A stretch of DNA of 39,762 bases from Alphaproteobacteria bacterium UBA830. Its GTDB lineage: Bacteria > Pseudomonadota > Alphaproteobacteria > MPNO01 > UBA830. Numbering within the stretch: position 1 is the stretch's first letter; each line of letters starts with the position of its first letter. The notes beneath the pieces are model-generated. The model saw only the letters and a program-made list of their open reading frames with translations, searched no databases and was not told the origin of the DNA. The stretch covers positions 1 through 39,762 of the forward strand of contig CAJIYX010000146.1 in NCBI GenBank assembly GCA_905181725.1. The letters are read 5' to 3'. The position numbers and the translations under genes are program-made. Positions 23,966 through 31,557 of this stretch are shown here, piece after piece.

Positions 23966-24946
23966 CTAAATCATTAACACAGATGACCCTGTCGTCCGCC
24001 TTCCGGCCAGGTCGGCGTGGGCTGTGGCCACGTCTTCAAGGGCGTAACGCTGGTTAATTTCAACTTTCAGGACACCTTCGGCGATAAGCCCGAACAGCTC
24101 ATCGGCGTTCCGCGCCCGTTCGGCCGGTTCTTTGATAAAATTTCCGAGGCCGCCACACGCAACAGAGCCCGACAGAGGGCGCAACACACGCAGATCCACG
24201 GGCGCAATGGGCCCTGAGGCAACACCATAACTCACCATGCGTCCACGTTCTGCAATGCACCCGAGACCTTTTTCGAAAGTATCCTTGCCGATCGCGTCAT
24301 AGACGACATCGACCCCCTTCCCGCCGGTGATCTCGCGAACGCCCTCCGCGAAATCGTCCCGCGTATAAACAATCGGATGATCGCATCCGTGGGCCGCGGC
24401 ATAGGCCGCCTTTTCATCATTGCCCACGGTGCCTATAACCGTCGCCCCCTTGTGCTTTGCCCATTGACACAACAGCAGCCCGACACCGCCCGCGGCGGCC
24501 TGCACAAGAACCGTTTGTCCTGCCTCCAGCTTCCAGGACTCATGGAGCAGGTAATGCGCAGTCAGCCCCTGAAGCGAGGCCGCGGCGGCAATTTCATCAG
24601 GCGTGTGATCCGCGAGCCGGATCAGGCGATCCGCCGCGATGACCATCTTCTCCGTATAGGCGCCGACGGACATGCAGTGGGAGACCCTGTCACCCGGTTT
24701 GAAGTCCGACACCCCATCGCCGACCACTTCGATCACACCTGCCGCCTCCATGCCAATCACGGCAGGCAGACTGGACAGCGGATACGTTCCCATACGATGA
24801 TTAATGTCGATAAAATTGAGACCGGCAACCGTGTGGTTGAGGCGTACCTGCCCCGGACCCGGATCGCCGACCCGAACGTCTTCCCATTTCATAACCTCCG
24901 GTCCGCCGGTTTCATGAATTCGGATGGCCTTCGCGGTGATTGTCAT
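23966..24946 (-). CDS. Zeta-crystallin-like quinone oxidoreductase (MDR family)
   Basis: A 326-residue zinc-free medium-chain dehydrogenase/reductase. AGLNFIDINHRMGTYP (near 41-56), GMEAAGVIEVVGDGVSDFKPGDRV, the nucleotide-binding AAAGGVGLLLCQWAK and the C-terminal HADLAGRRTTGSSVLMI match QorA. It should reduce quinones or enones with NADPH. The ATG at 24946 fits the family's start. It follows the tartrate-dehydratase-like gene by 20 bases on the same strand, so the two are likely one operon. Confidence 0.92.
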   Translation of the reverse strand: MTITAKAIRIHETGGPEVMKWEDVRVGDPGPGQVRLNHTVAGLNFIDINHRMGTYPLSSLPAVIGMEAAGVIEVVGDGVSDFKPGDRVSHCMSVGAYTEKMVIAADRLIRLADHTPDEIAAAASLQGLTAHYLLHESWKLEAGQTVLVQAAAGGVGLLLCQWAKHKGATVIGTVGNDEKAAYAAAHGCDHPIVYTRDDFAEGVREITGGKGVDVVYDAIGKDTFEKGLGCIAERGRMVSYGVASGPIAPVDLRVLRPLSGSVACGGLGNFIKEPAERARNADELFGLIAEGVLKVEINQRYALEDVATAHADLAGRRTTGSSVLMI

Positions 24947-24966
24947 ATCTGAAGTCCCTGTTTTCG

Positions 24967-26121
24967 TCAGAGGTCCGCGAGCACGGCCCATAATTGTTCA
25001 TGTGTCTCGAACCCGATGCCGGGGGTTTCGGGCAAAGTCGCCGCACCGCCGGATATCTCTACCCCCGCCTGCAGGCCACCGAGCAGAAAGTCCGGCCGGG
25101 CGGCTATCTCATGCGCGCCGAGCTGGAGCCCTGCGACCGTATGGAAAGCCAAAAGGTGGCCGGCATGCGGCACCATCTGCGACCGCGGCCAGTCGCCCGC
25201 TTCGGCAAGTCGCACGATGTTTGCGTATTCGACAACCCCGTAAGACAGCGCCGGGTCGACCTGGATCAGGTCTTTATCCGCGCGAAGACCCCCATAGCGC
25301 ATCAGGTTATATGTTTCCGACATCGAGAACAGGTTCTCGCCGGTCGCAATGGCACCGTCGTAATAGGCGGTCAGCCCTGTCAGAAGTTCGAAATCGTGGG
25401 GATGTCCAGGCTCTTCGATCCAGGCCAAGCCATATGGCGCGTAGGCATCCGCCATGGCCTGGGTCTCGTCCGATGTCGAACACATGCAGTTGACGTCAAC
25501 GGCAAGACGCGCGCCGTTATTGTCGAGCAGCGCCAGCACCGCCTCGATGCGTGCGCAGTCATCGTCGAGCCCATGCTGACCGCACTTGATCTTGATCGTC
25601 TCGTAGCCCTGATCGAGATAACCTTTGATCTCATCGGTCAGGGCCGTCAGGTCGCCGTCTGGATAATAGTGGCCGCCCGTCGCATAGACCGGCACCCGGT
25701 CATGCGCTTTATCCTCGTTGTAGCGTTCCGACAACAACCGCCAAAGCGGGACACCTTCGATCTTCGCCGCAGCATCCCACAACGACATGTCGAGAACGCC
25801 CACGGCACCGGCCCGGTCGCCATCGCCGCCAGGTTTTTCATTGGCCATCATCGCGGCCCAGCCCCGCACGGGATCGAGCCCGCCATCGGCGCCCGTCATG
25901 TCCTCCACTACGCGCAGCCTGGGGGCAAACCGCTCTTCAATCAGGCCGCTTTGCGCGTAGCGGCCGACGGACGAAAACCCATACCCGGTTATCGTCCCCT
26001 TTTCCCCGGCATCGATATCGATCGCGACAGCCGACGCGGTCATCTGCAGATAGCTGATACCGGCGTTCGACATGGGGTCTGCGAGCGAAACGGCTTTCTC
26101 ACGAATGTCTGTAATACGCAT
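24967..26121 (-). CDS. Enolase-superfamily dehydratase, D-tartrate dehydratase-like
   Basis: A 384-residue member of the mandelate racemase/enolase superfamily. Catalytic features are the KIK motif (Lys177, Lys179), metal ligands Asp209, Glu236 and Glu262 (VDVN, WIEEPG, ATGENL), and a His in VPHAGH (319-322). The stretches NAGISYLQMTAS, GYGFSSVGRYAQSGLIEERFAPR, WAAMMANEKPGG and NLMRYGGLRADKD follow Bradyrhizobium D-tartrate dehydratase closely, as I recall it. The reaction would be Mg-dependent loss of water from an acid sugar or hydroxy acid such as tartrate. First gene of a two-gene unit with the quinone oxidoreductase and divergent from the VOC gene at 26188. Confidence 0.85.
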   Translation of the reverse strand: MRITDIREKAVSLADPMSNAGISYLQMTASAVAIDIDAGEKGTITGYGFSSVGRYAQSGLIEERFAPRLRVVEDMTGADGGLDPVRGWAAMMANEKPGGDGDRAGAVGVLDMSLWDAAAKIEGVPLWRLLSERYNEDKAHDRVPVYATGGHYYPDGDLTALTDEIKGYLDQGYETIKIKCGQHGLDDDCARIEAVLALLDNNGARLAVDVNCMCSTSDETQAMADAYAPYGLAWIEEPGHPHDFELLTGLTAYYDGAIATGENLFSMSETYNLMRYGGLRADKDLIQVDPALSYGVVEYANIVRLAEAGDWPRSQMVPHAGHLLAFHTVAGLQLGAHEIAARPDFLLGGLQAGVEISGGAATLPETPGIGFETHEQLWAVLADL

Positions 26122-26187
26122 ATGGACAGCTTAGGCAGATCACAGCACAATGCCAGAACCAAACATTGAAAAATAGGATTTTTGGCA

Positions 26188-26592
26188 ATGGCCAAGCTGC
26201 GACATATAGCCATGCAGGTGCCGAACCTTCAGGAATCCGCCGCCTATTACGAAAGACTCTTCGAGCTGGACCGGGTGTGCGACGTTGAAAGCGAATACGG
26301 CAACGCCGTCATGTTGTCGGACGGCACGATGAACCTGACGCTGCTGCATTTCCCCGAAGGTACGAAGGGTGGCAAGAACGGCCCGGACTGGGCGGGGCTG
26401 CACCACATCGGGTTTGTGGTCGACGACAAGGTCGCTTCCGGCGAGAAAGCCGTCGAACTCGGCGGGGAATTCTTCATGGAACTGCCCGACGACATCCCCG
26501 GCGTCGATGCCGAAACCAAATACAAGGACCCCAACGGGCTTGTATTCGACATTGCAGATCACGACTGGACGCAGAGCGACCGGAAAGCATGA
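26188..26592 (+). CDS. VOC-family protein
   Basis: A 134-residue glyoxalase-fold protein: LRHIAMQVPNLQESAAYYERLF, LHHIGFVVDD and YKDPNGLVFDIADHDW mark the two modules. The ATG at 26188 is preferred over a TTG two codons earlier because AGGA (26175-26178) is at the right distance. The stop overlaps the DUF1989 start by four bases, indicating translational coupling. Substrate unknown. Confidence 0.87.
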   Translation: MAKLRHIAMQVPNLQESAAYYERLFELDRVCDVESEYGNAVMLSDGTMNLTLLHFPEGTKGGKNGPDWAGLHHIGFVVDDKVASGEKAVELGGEFFMELPDDIPGVDAETKYKDPNGLVFDIADHDWTQSDRKA

Positions 26593-27218
26593 CATTGCCG
26601 GGCACGCTCTCGAAAGAATTCGTCATTCCCGCGACCTTTGGCCGAGCCTTCGAAGTCAGGAAAGGCCAGACCTTTCGTATTCACCAGATTGACGGCAAGC
26701 AGGTCGGCGATTGCGTGTTCTACAATGCCCATGACTACCGTGAGATGTTTCACGTCGGCCAGTCCTGGGCGATCAATGTGATCTGCGGCACGGGAACTTC
26801 CAAGAGCTTCAAGCATTTCTATTCCAAGCCTCCGCGCGAGAACGTGATGATGACCGTTGTCGACGACACCTGCGGCAATCACTGGGGTAATATGGGCGGG
26901 CGCTGCTCGGCCCGGTTGTATCAGCTGCGTGACGGCATTGAGGCCGGGCACCGCTCATGCCAGGAAAATCTTACCGAAGCCCTTGCCCCCTATGGGCTGA
27001 CCGGAGATGACGTGTTCGACATTTTCAACGTCTTCATGAAGGTCGACTTGCATGAAGACGGCGGCTTTACGATTCTGCCGACCGATGTCGGGCCCGACGA
27101 TTACATCGATATTCGCGCAGACATGGATATCCTGGCAGCCGTATCCGCCTGTCCGGCAGATACGTCGCCCACCAATGGCGGAAAATCCGGGCCGCTTGGC
27201 ATCAAAATATTCGACTAG
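26589..27218 (+). CDS. DUF1989 / urea carboxylase-associated family protein
   Basis: A 209-residue protein of the DUF1989 family, often annotated urea-amidolyase-associated. VRKGQTFRIHQIDGKQVGDCVF near the N-terminus, DDTCGNHWGNMGGRCS in the middle and FNVFMKVDLHEDGGF further on are characteristic, with conserved Cys and His that may bind metal. Its ATG overlaps the VOC gene stop. No urea carboxylase is nearby, so the link here is with the VOC and DUF924 genes. Confidence 0.85.
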   Translation: MTLPGTLSKEFVIPATFGRAFEVRKGQTFRIHQIDGKQVGDCVFYNAHDYREMFHVGQSWAINVICGTGTSKSFKHFYSKPPRENVMMTVVDDTCGNHWGNMGGRCSARLYQLRDGIEAGHRSCQENLTEALAPYGLTGDDVFDIFNVFMKVDLHEDGGFTILPTDVGPDDYIDIRADMDILAAVSACPADTSPTNGGKSGPLGIKIFD

Positions 27219-27247
27219 TTCACGTCTCCACCCGCAGAAAGCCTCCT

Positions 27248-27880
27248 ATGGATCCCATCGCGAAAGACATCCTGACCTTCTGGTTTGGCACAACCGACAT
27301 GACAGCCGAAATTGAGCGCCGCGAAGTCTGGTTCAAATCCACACCGGAATTCGATGCCCATCTGATCGATAATTACACCGGTTTGCACGAACAGGCGGCC
27401 GCCGGCGAATTCGATCACTTTGTGAATGATCCGAAAAACTGCCTGACGCTGATCCTGATGCTCGACCAGATTCCGAGGAATATTTACCGGGGGGCAGCCA
27501 AGGCCTTTCACACAGACCCGAAAGCACGTGACGTCACGAAACTCGCCGTCGACCGCGGGTACCATCTGAATTTTAGCAATCGCCCTAAAAACTTTACATT
27601 CCTGCCACTTGAACACAGCGAAATCCTCGCGGACCAGAGGCTTAGCGTTAAGCTATATGCCACCCTGAACGACAAACGCTCGATGAGCGCAGCACAGGGC
27701 CATCATGATGCCGTGGCCCGGTTCGGCCGGTTCCCCCATCGCAACAAGGTCATGGGAAGAGAGAACACGGCGGAAGAAGAAGAGTATCTCAAAATCCCGC
27801 CAACCTGGGGCCTGACCTCCGCCCAGGCGGCAGAACGCGCGAAGATGCTGAAGGAACAGGGCATCGATCCTGATTCCTGA
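27248..27880 (+). CDS. DUF924 family protein
   Basis: A 210-residue helical protein of the DUF924 family. DILTFWFG opens it; LILMLDQIPRNIYRG, FLPLEHSEILADQ and HHDAVARFGRFPHRNKVMGRE are the conserved blocks. The fold is TPR-like, and the biochemical role is unknown. It begins 29 bases after the DUF1989 stop and is the last gene of the VOC-DUF1989-DUF924 unit. Confidence 0.9.
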   Translation: MDPIAKDILTFWFGTTDMTAEIERREVWFKSTPEFDAHLIDNYTGLHEQAAAGEFDHFVNDPKNCLTLILMLDQIPRNIYRGAAKAFHTDPKARDVTKLAVDRGYHLNFSNRPKNFTFLPLEHSEILADQRLSVKLYATLNDKRSMSAAQGHHDAVARFGRFPHRNKVMGRENTAEEEEYLKIPPTWGLTSAQAAERAKMLKEQGIDPDS

Positions 27881-27903
27881 ACCGCCAGATAGACAGTCAG
27901 GCC

Positions 27904-28698
27904 TTATTCGCGGAAACCCGGGTCTATCGCATCGACTTTACGGACCATCGCCTGAAAGTCCCGGTCGCCGACCAGTTCGTCTGCTGGCGGCGGGCGGTTC
28001 TCAGCCCAGCCCTGCGCCATCTTGAGGCATTCTTCCATCGGCGGCTCTTTTAGCGCCGCACCCGACGACATCGCCGCGATCTGGATTTCGCAGGCACGTT
28101 CCAGATAATGATGGAGCAGGAAACATTCCGCGACCGACCGGCCCGTGATCAATGTGCCATGATTTTCGAGAAACAGAACGTGATTGTCACCGAGATCGGC
28201 AATCAGTCGCGGTCCTTCGTCGTCCTTGTGCACCAGGCCTTCATAGCGGTGATAGGCCACCTGTCCGGCAAAGCGCATGGATGCCTGTGAAATGAATTTC
28301 AGCCCGCAATCCATCGCGGATACCGCGGCACCCGCCGTCGTGTGCAGGTGGATCGTGGCATTCACGTCCGGCCGCGCGTCGAGGACCGATCCATGGATAC
28401 GCGGTCCCGCCGGGCTCGACGTATGCTCGGTCTCATAGACCAGTTCGCGGTTTTCGTCGTAGCAGCACAAGTTGGATGCCGTAACCTCGGAAAACAGCAG
28501 GGCCGTAGGTTTGATGAGGAAATGGTTGGGCGCGTCCGGTACGCGGGCGGAGAAGTGGTTCGCCGTCAGATCTTCGAGCCCCATACAGGCGGCAACCCGG
28601 TACAGGGCGGCAAGTTCGACCCGTGTATCCCATTCGGCCTGCGACACGCGATCACGCATCGACGGCACCTTCGCGGACAGCATGGCAACGACATTCAT
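27904..28698 (-). CDS. Class II aldolase/adducin family protein
   Basis: A 264-residue member of the class II aldolase/adducin family. The metal-binding histidines are in IHLHTTAG (His-x-His, near 107-109) and the later VLFLENHGTLITG; NHFSARVP is the phosphate or substrate loop. The ATG at 28698 has GGAGGA upstream; an extension to 28746 adds only random residues. Members cleave or epimerise sugar phosphates, or act on non-phosphorylated hydroxy-aldehydes in aromatic and other catabolism. Convergent with the DUF924 gene. Confidence 0.88.
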   Translation of the reverse strand: MNVVAMLSAKVPSMRDRVSQAEWDTRVELAALYRVAACMGLEDLTANHFSARVPDAPNHFLIKPTALLFSEVTASNLCCYDENRELVYETEHTSSPAGPRIHGSVLDARPDVNATIHLHTTAGAAVSAMDCGLKFISQASMRFAGQVAYHRYEGLVHKDDEGPRLIADLGDNHVLFLENHGTLITGRSVAECFLLHHYLERACEIQIAAMSSGAALKEPPMEECLKMAQGWAENRPPPADELVGDRDFQAMVRKVDAIDPGFRE

Positions 28699-28762
28699 GG
28701 CTTTTCCTCCATTGTTCTCAGCAAAGGTTAGAACCGGAGCGGACATCCGGTCAATGGCAGGG

Positions 28763-28996
28763 CTATTTGGGCTTCTTGTGTTCTTCTTCCGGCTTCGGTC
28801 CGACGAAATAGGCCGTGCCGGCTCCGGTCAGGTTATTGTTTCGCAGCGTGACGGGATGCGGGCCGCGGTTCCATACAAAAACTATTTCCGCCGCTCCGCT
28901 GTCATTGCCGAGCATATCGCCGGTGATGCGGATCCCCTTGCTCGGATTAGCCGCACGGCCCTTCTTCTTCGTCGGGTCTACCGCGCCGGGTCGCAC
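28763..28996 (-). CDS. Unidentified small ORF downstream of the cytochrome b fragment
   Basis: The 77 codons from a GTG at 28996 read TKKKGRAANPSKGIRITGDM and a segment with TLRNNNLTGAGTAYFVGP, ending in a lysine-rich tail. I do not recognise the family. It overlaps the end of the cytochrome b561-like gene by 19 bases in another frame. It could be a real short gene, or the displaced tail of a longer protein after a deletion. No strong ribosome site is visible. Confidence 0.4.
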   Translation of the reverse strand: MRPGAVDPTKKKGRAANPSKGIRITGDMLGNDSGAAEIVFVWNRGPHPVTLRNNNLTGAGTAYFVGPKPEEEHKKPK

Positions 28997-29283
28997 AATT
29001 TCCTCACCGATACAGCTGCCACAATGGCGAGTATCAGTGCCTTGCTCACCGATGGATGGTTATAAGCATTGTCGAAGCGAAGGCCGTCAAAATCCGGATA
29101 AAAGCGGTTCAGACCCCGTTGACGCGGGTTGAACACGGCCCAAAGCAGCCGCAAAGACAGGACAACTGCCACCCCGTATCCGAGCCAATCATAGATCAGG
29201 CCGAAATCGCCAGAAAGATAGGTAAGCACGGTCATTACTGAGAGCGCGGCGTGATAAAAGCGCACCTTGTCCATCAGGCTCAT
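28978..29283 (-). CDS. Cytochrome b561-like membrane protein, probably truncated
   Basis: A 101-residue product with two hydrophobic segments: MDKVRFYHAALSVMTVLTYL, then GYGVAVVLSLRLLWAVF. The motif NRFYPDFDGLRFDNAYNHP resembles the loop of cytochrome b/b6-domain proteins that go on for roughly another 80-100 residues with two more helices. Here the third helix (SKALILAIVAAVSV) breaks off into CDPAR and a stop. The haem-ligand set would be incomplete. I judge it a truncated gene, but a short form cannot be excluded. Confidence 0.55.
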   Translation of the reverse strand: MSLMDKVRFYHAALSVMTVLTYLSGDFGLIYDWLGYGVAVVLSLRLLWAVFNPRQRGLNRFYPDFDGLRFDNAYNHPSVSKALILAIVAAVSVRKLCDPAR

Positions 29284-29396
29284 GATCTGTTCCTGTATAT
29301 TCAGTAGCCCCGGCGCCGCGTCGCCGGAAAACCCAGAGCCGCGCTGAAAACCGGATTGATCCGGATCAGGCGCCTCCGTCCTCCTTCATCAGACGC

Positions 29397-30155
29397 TCAG
29401 GCAGGGAGTACGTGTTCCCGGTCCACGCCGCGCAGGTCCATCTCGTATTCGAGCCCGACAACGGGCGGGCGGGCATAGACCCAGGTCAGCCCGGACGCCG
29501 CGGCACCGCGCCCGACAATCTCGTCGGCGAGGAACGGGTGCAGATCATGCACCGTATAGGCGTGGGTGACCGTGGAATCGCGCCAGCTGACGCCCAGCGC
29601 CGTCATCCGTTCTTCCATCGTGGCCAGCACGTAAAGCGCCTTTTCACGCATCGCATCCGGCGAGGTGTCGCCAAGCCGGATGATGCGTTCTTCGTACTTA
29701 CCATGACCTTCGGGTGCTTCGCCCGACCCGGCAATGATAAAGCTCGGCGGCGCATCTGCAGGTGCCGGCACGGTATAGCTGAACGCATGAAAGCTCGGCC
29801 CGGCCGGGGCGTCGATCTCAGGACAGACGTTCGAGCGGGCAACCGGATTTTCCTCATCCTTGTAAATGCCCCAGCGCTCAAGCGTGCCGACATAAACCCG
29901 GTTGAAATCGATAAAGCCCTGTTCGGAAAACGGCGCGGGCGAGCGCAGCTCGCAGGCACAAAACGAGGTGTAGGGGCGGCCGATGGAATCGAGGTGCTCT
30001 TGGATTCGCTTGAAGCCCTCATGAAGCGCGACAGGCTTAGCGAACCGGGCACGCTCAATGGCAAACCCGGGCTGCGCCGCCGCGCCGCCGGAATACTGGA
30101 AAGGACCACGGACGTAACGGTATCCGCCGGGTTCGAAGATCGCTGTCTCTGCCAT
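29397..30155 (-). CDS. RidA-like domain protein (uncharacterised)
   Basis: A 252-residue cytoplasmic protein starting FEPGGYRYVRGPFQYSGG, then HEGFKRIQEHLDSIGRPYTS. The C-terminal part (ALYVLATMEERMTALGVSW, TVTHAYTVHDLHPFL, then GLEYEMDLRGV) has the strand and helix pattern of RidA/YjgF enamine deaminases. The full-length arrangement is not a plain RidA, so the family call is tentative. Downstream of the EamA gene by 79 bases on the same strand. Frame intact. Confidence 0.55.
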   Translation of the reverse strand: MAETAIFEPGGYRYVRGPFQYSGGAAAQPGFAIERARFAKPVALHEGFKRIQEHLDSIGRPYTSFCACELRSPAPFSEQGFIDFNRVYVGTLERWGIYKDEENPVARSNVCPEIDAPAGPSFHAFSYTVPAPADAPPSFIIAGSGEAPEGHGKYEERIIRLGDTSPDAMREKALYVLATMEERMTALGVSWRDSTVTHAYTVHDLHPFLADEIVGRGAAASGLTWVYARPPVVGLEYEMDLRGVDREHVLPA

Positions 30156-30234
30156 GAAGGGTGCCTTCTGTCTGGGTAAGGAATCTATCTGTACTGCTCA
30201 AGGTAGCGGCGCGAGCGGCGGGGATCAATCGGGG

Positions 30235-31137
30235 CTATCGCCCGCGCTGCGCCTCTACCCTGGCAATATAAACCGTACTTGCAACGATGATCGCCGCCCC
30301 CACCACGGTCCAGACCGAGGGAATTTCAGAGAACAGCACGAAGCCGAAAACCGTCGCATAGATTAGGCGCAGGTTCTCCGCCGGGCCGACCGCGTTGGCT
30401 TCTCCGACCGTAAACGCCCGCATGAAGCAAAAAATACCGATGGTCGTCAGTCCGCCGATGCTGATCAGCAGCAGCCATTCAAGTCCTATGGGCATAGTCC
30501 AGACATAGGCCGCCGGGCCGCCAAACAGGATCACCCCGCCGATATGATAGTAAAACAGAATGCGCCCCGTCGGTTCCGTCACCGACATCTTGCGGATCAG
30601 GACGTTGGCAACGGCGAACGTCATCGCGGAAGCGACGGCGACTAGTGCAATCGGGTTGATTGCCTCCGACCCGGGGCGGACCAATACCAGCACGCCGATA
30701 AACCCGATAAGTGTCGCCCCCCAACGCCGCCCGCTGACCACTTCCCGCAGCATGAATACCGCAACCACCGTGGTGAAGAGCGGTTTTGAGAACATAAACG
30801 CCGTCGCGTCGGCAAGCGGCAAATGGATAACCGTGATGAAAATGCCGAGCTGGGCGACGAAGGCGAGTCCCATCCGCAAAAGGTGCAACGGTAACCGTTC
30901 GGTCTTCAGATTGGCGATCCCCATGCAGAAAAAGACGGGCATCAGAAAAATCAGTCCGCAGCTATAGCGGAAGAACGAGATCTCTATTGGATGAAAGCGC
31001 CCGCCAAGGGATTTGACGAATACGTCCACCACCGAAAACAGGAACGCGCCGAGGCTGAGCCACAGGATGCCCCGGAAATTTCCGGGCAGGCGGGTCCAGA
31101 AGACGATCAGTTTTGCAACGGGGGCGGGATAATTCAT
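30235..31137 (-). CDS. DMT-superfamily (EamA) transporter
   Basis: A 300-residue inner-membrane permease with ten hydrophobic segments in two EamA repeats (KPLFTTVVAVFMLREVVSG and FGFVLFSEIPSVWTVVGAAI close the halves). It resembles the EamA protein at 18585 in layout and in the opening FRGILWLSLGAFLFSVVDVFVK segment, so they are paralogues. The ATG at 31137 follows GAGAGGGA. Substrate unknown; may share a transcript with the RidA-like gene. Confidence 0.9.
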   Translation of the reverse strand: MNYPAPVAKLIVFWTRLPGNFRGILWLSLGAFLFSVVDVFVKSLGGRFHPIEISFFRYSCGLIFLMPVFFCMGIANLKTERLPLHLLRMGLAFVAQLGIFITVIHLPLADATAFMFSKPLFTTVVAVFMLREVVSGRRWGATLIGFIGVLVLVRPGSEAINPIALVAVASAMTFAVANVLIRKMSVTEPTGRILFYYHIGGVILFGGPAAYVWTMPIGLEWLLLISIGGLTTIGIFCFMRAFTVGEANAVGPAENLRLIYATVFGFVLFSEIPSVWTVVGAAIIVASTVYIARVEAQRGR

Positions 31138-31195
31138 TCCCTCTCATGACGGTTCGCGTCGCTGGACGCAAGCGTCGGGGCCGCAGAGCCACCCC

Positions 31196-31545
31196 TTATT
31201 TACGCATACTTGTTTTGATCGATTGTAATTCGATCCGGAGGGCCTTGAGCGCATCCTGTATAGGAATAAAGGAATTCAGATTCTGGGCGCGTTCGTGCAC
31301 GACATCCGATGCCGTGATACCCACCACATTTCCAAACTTGTCCAGTAACGGTCCGCCGCTGTGCCCCGCTGAGATAGGCACATTGGCCTAAATCCTTCGG
31401 ATGCCGGTCGACGGGTCGATCCGCAGCCCGCTAACGACGCCTTTGATGACCGTCGCCTGGCATGTTGCACTTATGAGTGCAATCGTTTGCACGTTTGGTT
31501 TGAGCCCACGCCCCGGGCAGTTCGGGAGTCAACCGAAAGCAGAAG
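31196..31545 (-). pseudogene. Trypsin-like (HtrA-type) protease remnant
   Basis: The minus frame ending at 31196 reads SAGHSGGPLLDKFGNVVGIT, the active-site Ser block of chymotrypsin-fold proteases, followed by a normal C-terminus. Upstream in the same frame is a TAG at 31388-31390 where relatives have Gln (RRIQ), preceded by VVSGLRIDPSTGIRRI. Further upstream similarity fades by about 31545, and the His and Asp of the triad are absent. So most of the gene is gone and what remains is stopped. The oxyanion string GHSGG also differs from the usual GNSGG. Confidence 0.75.
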
Positions 31546-31557
31546 TCACGGAAGTGC

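Noticed and set aside
24994..26169. 391-codon plus-strand frame over the dehydratase gene
   Set aside because: Antisense shadow; the minus strand encodes a complete enolase-superfamily enzyme with all metal ligands.
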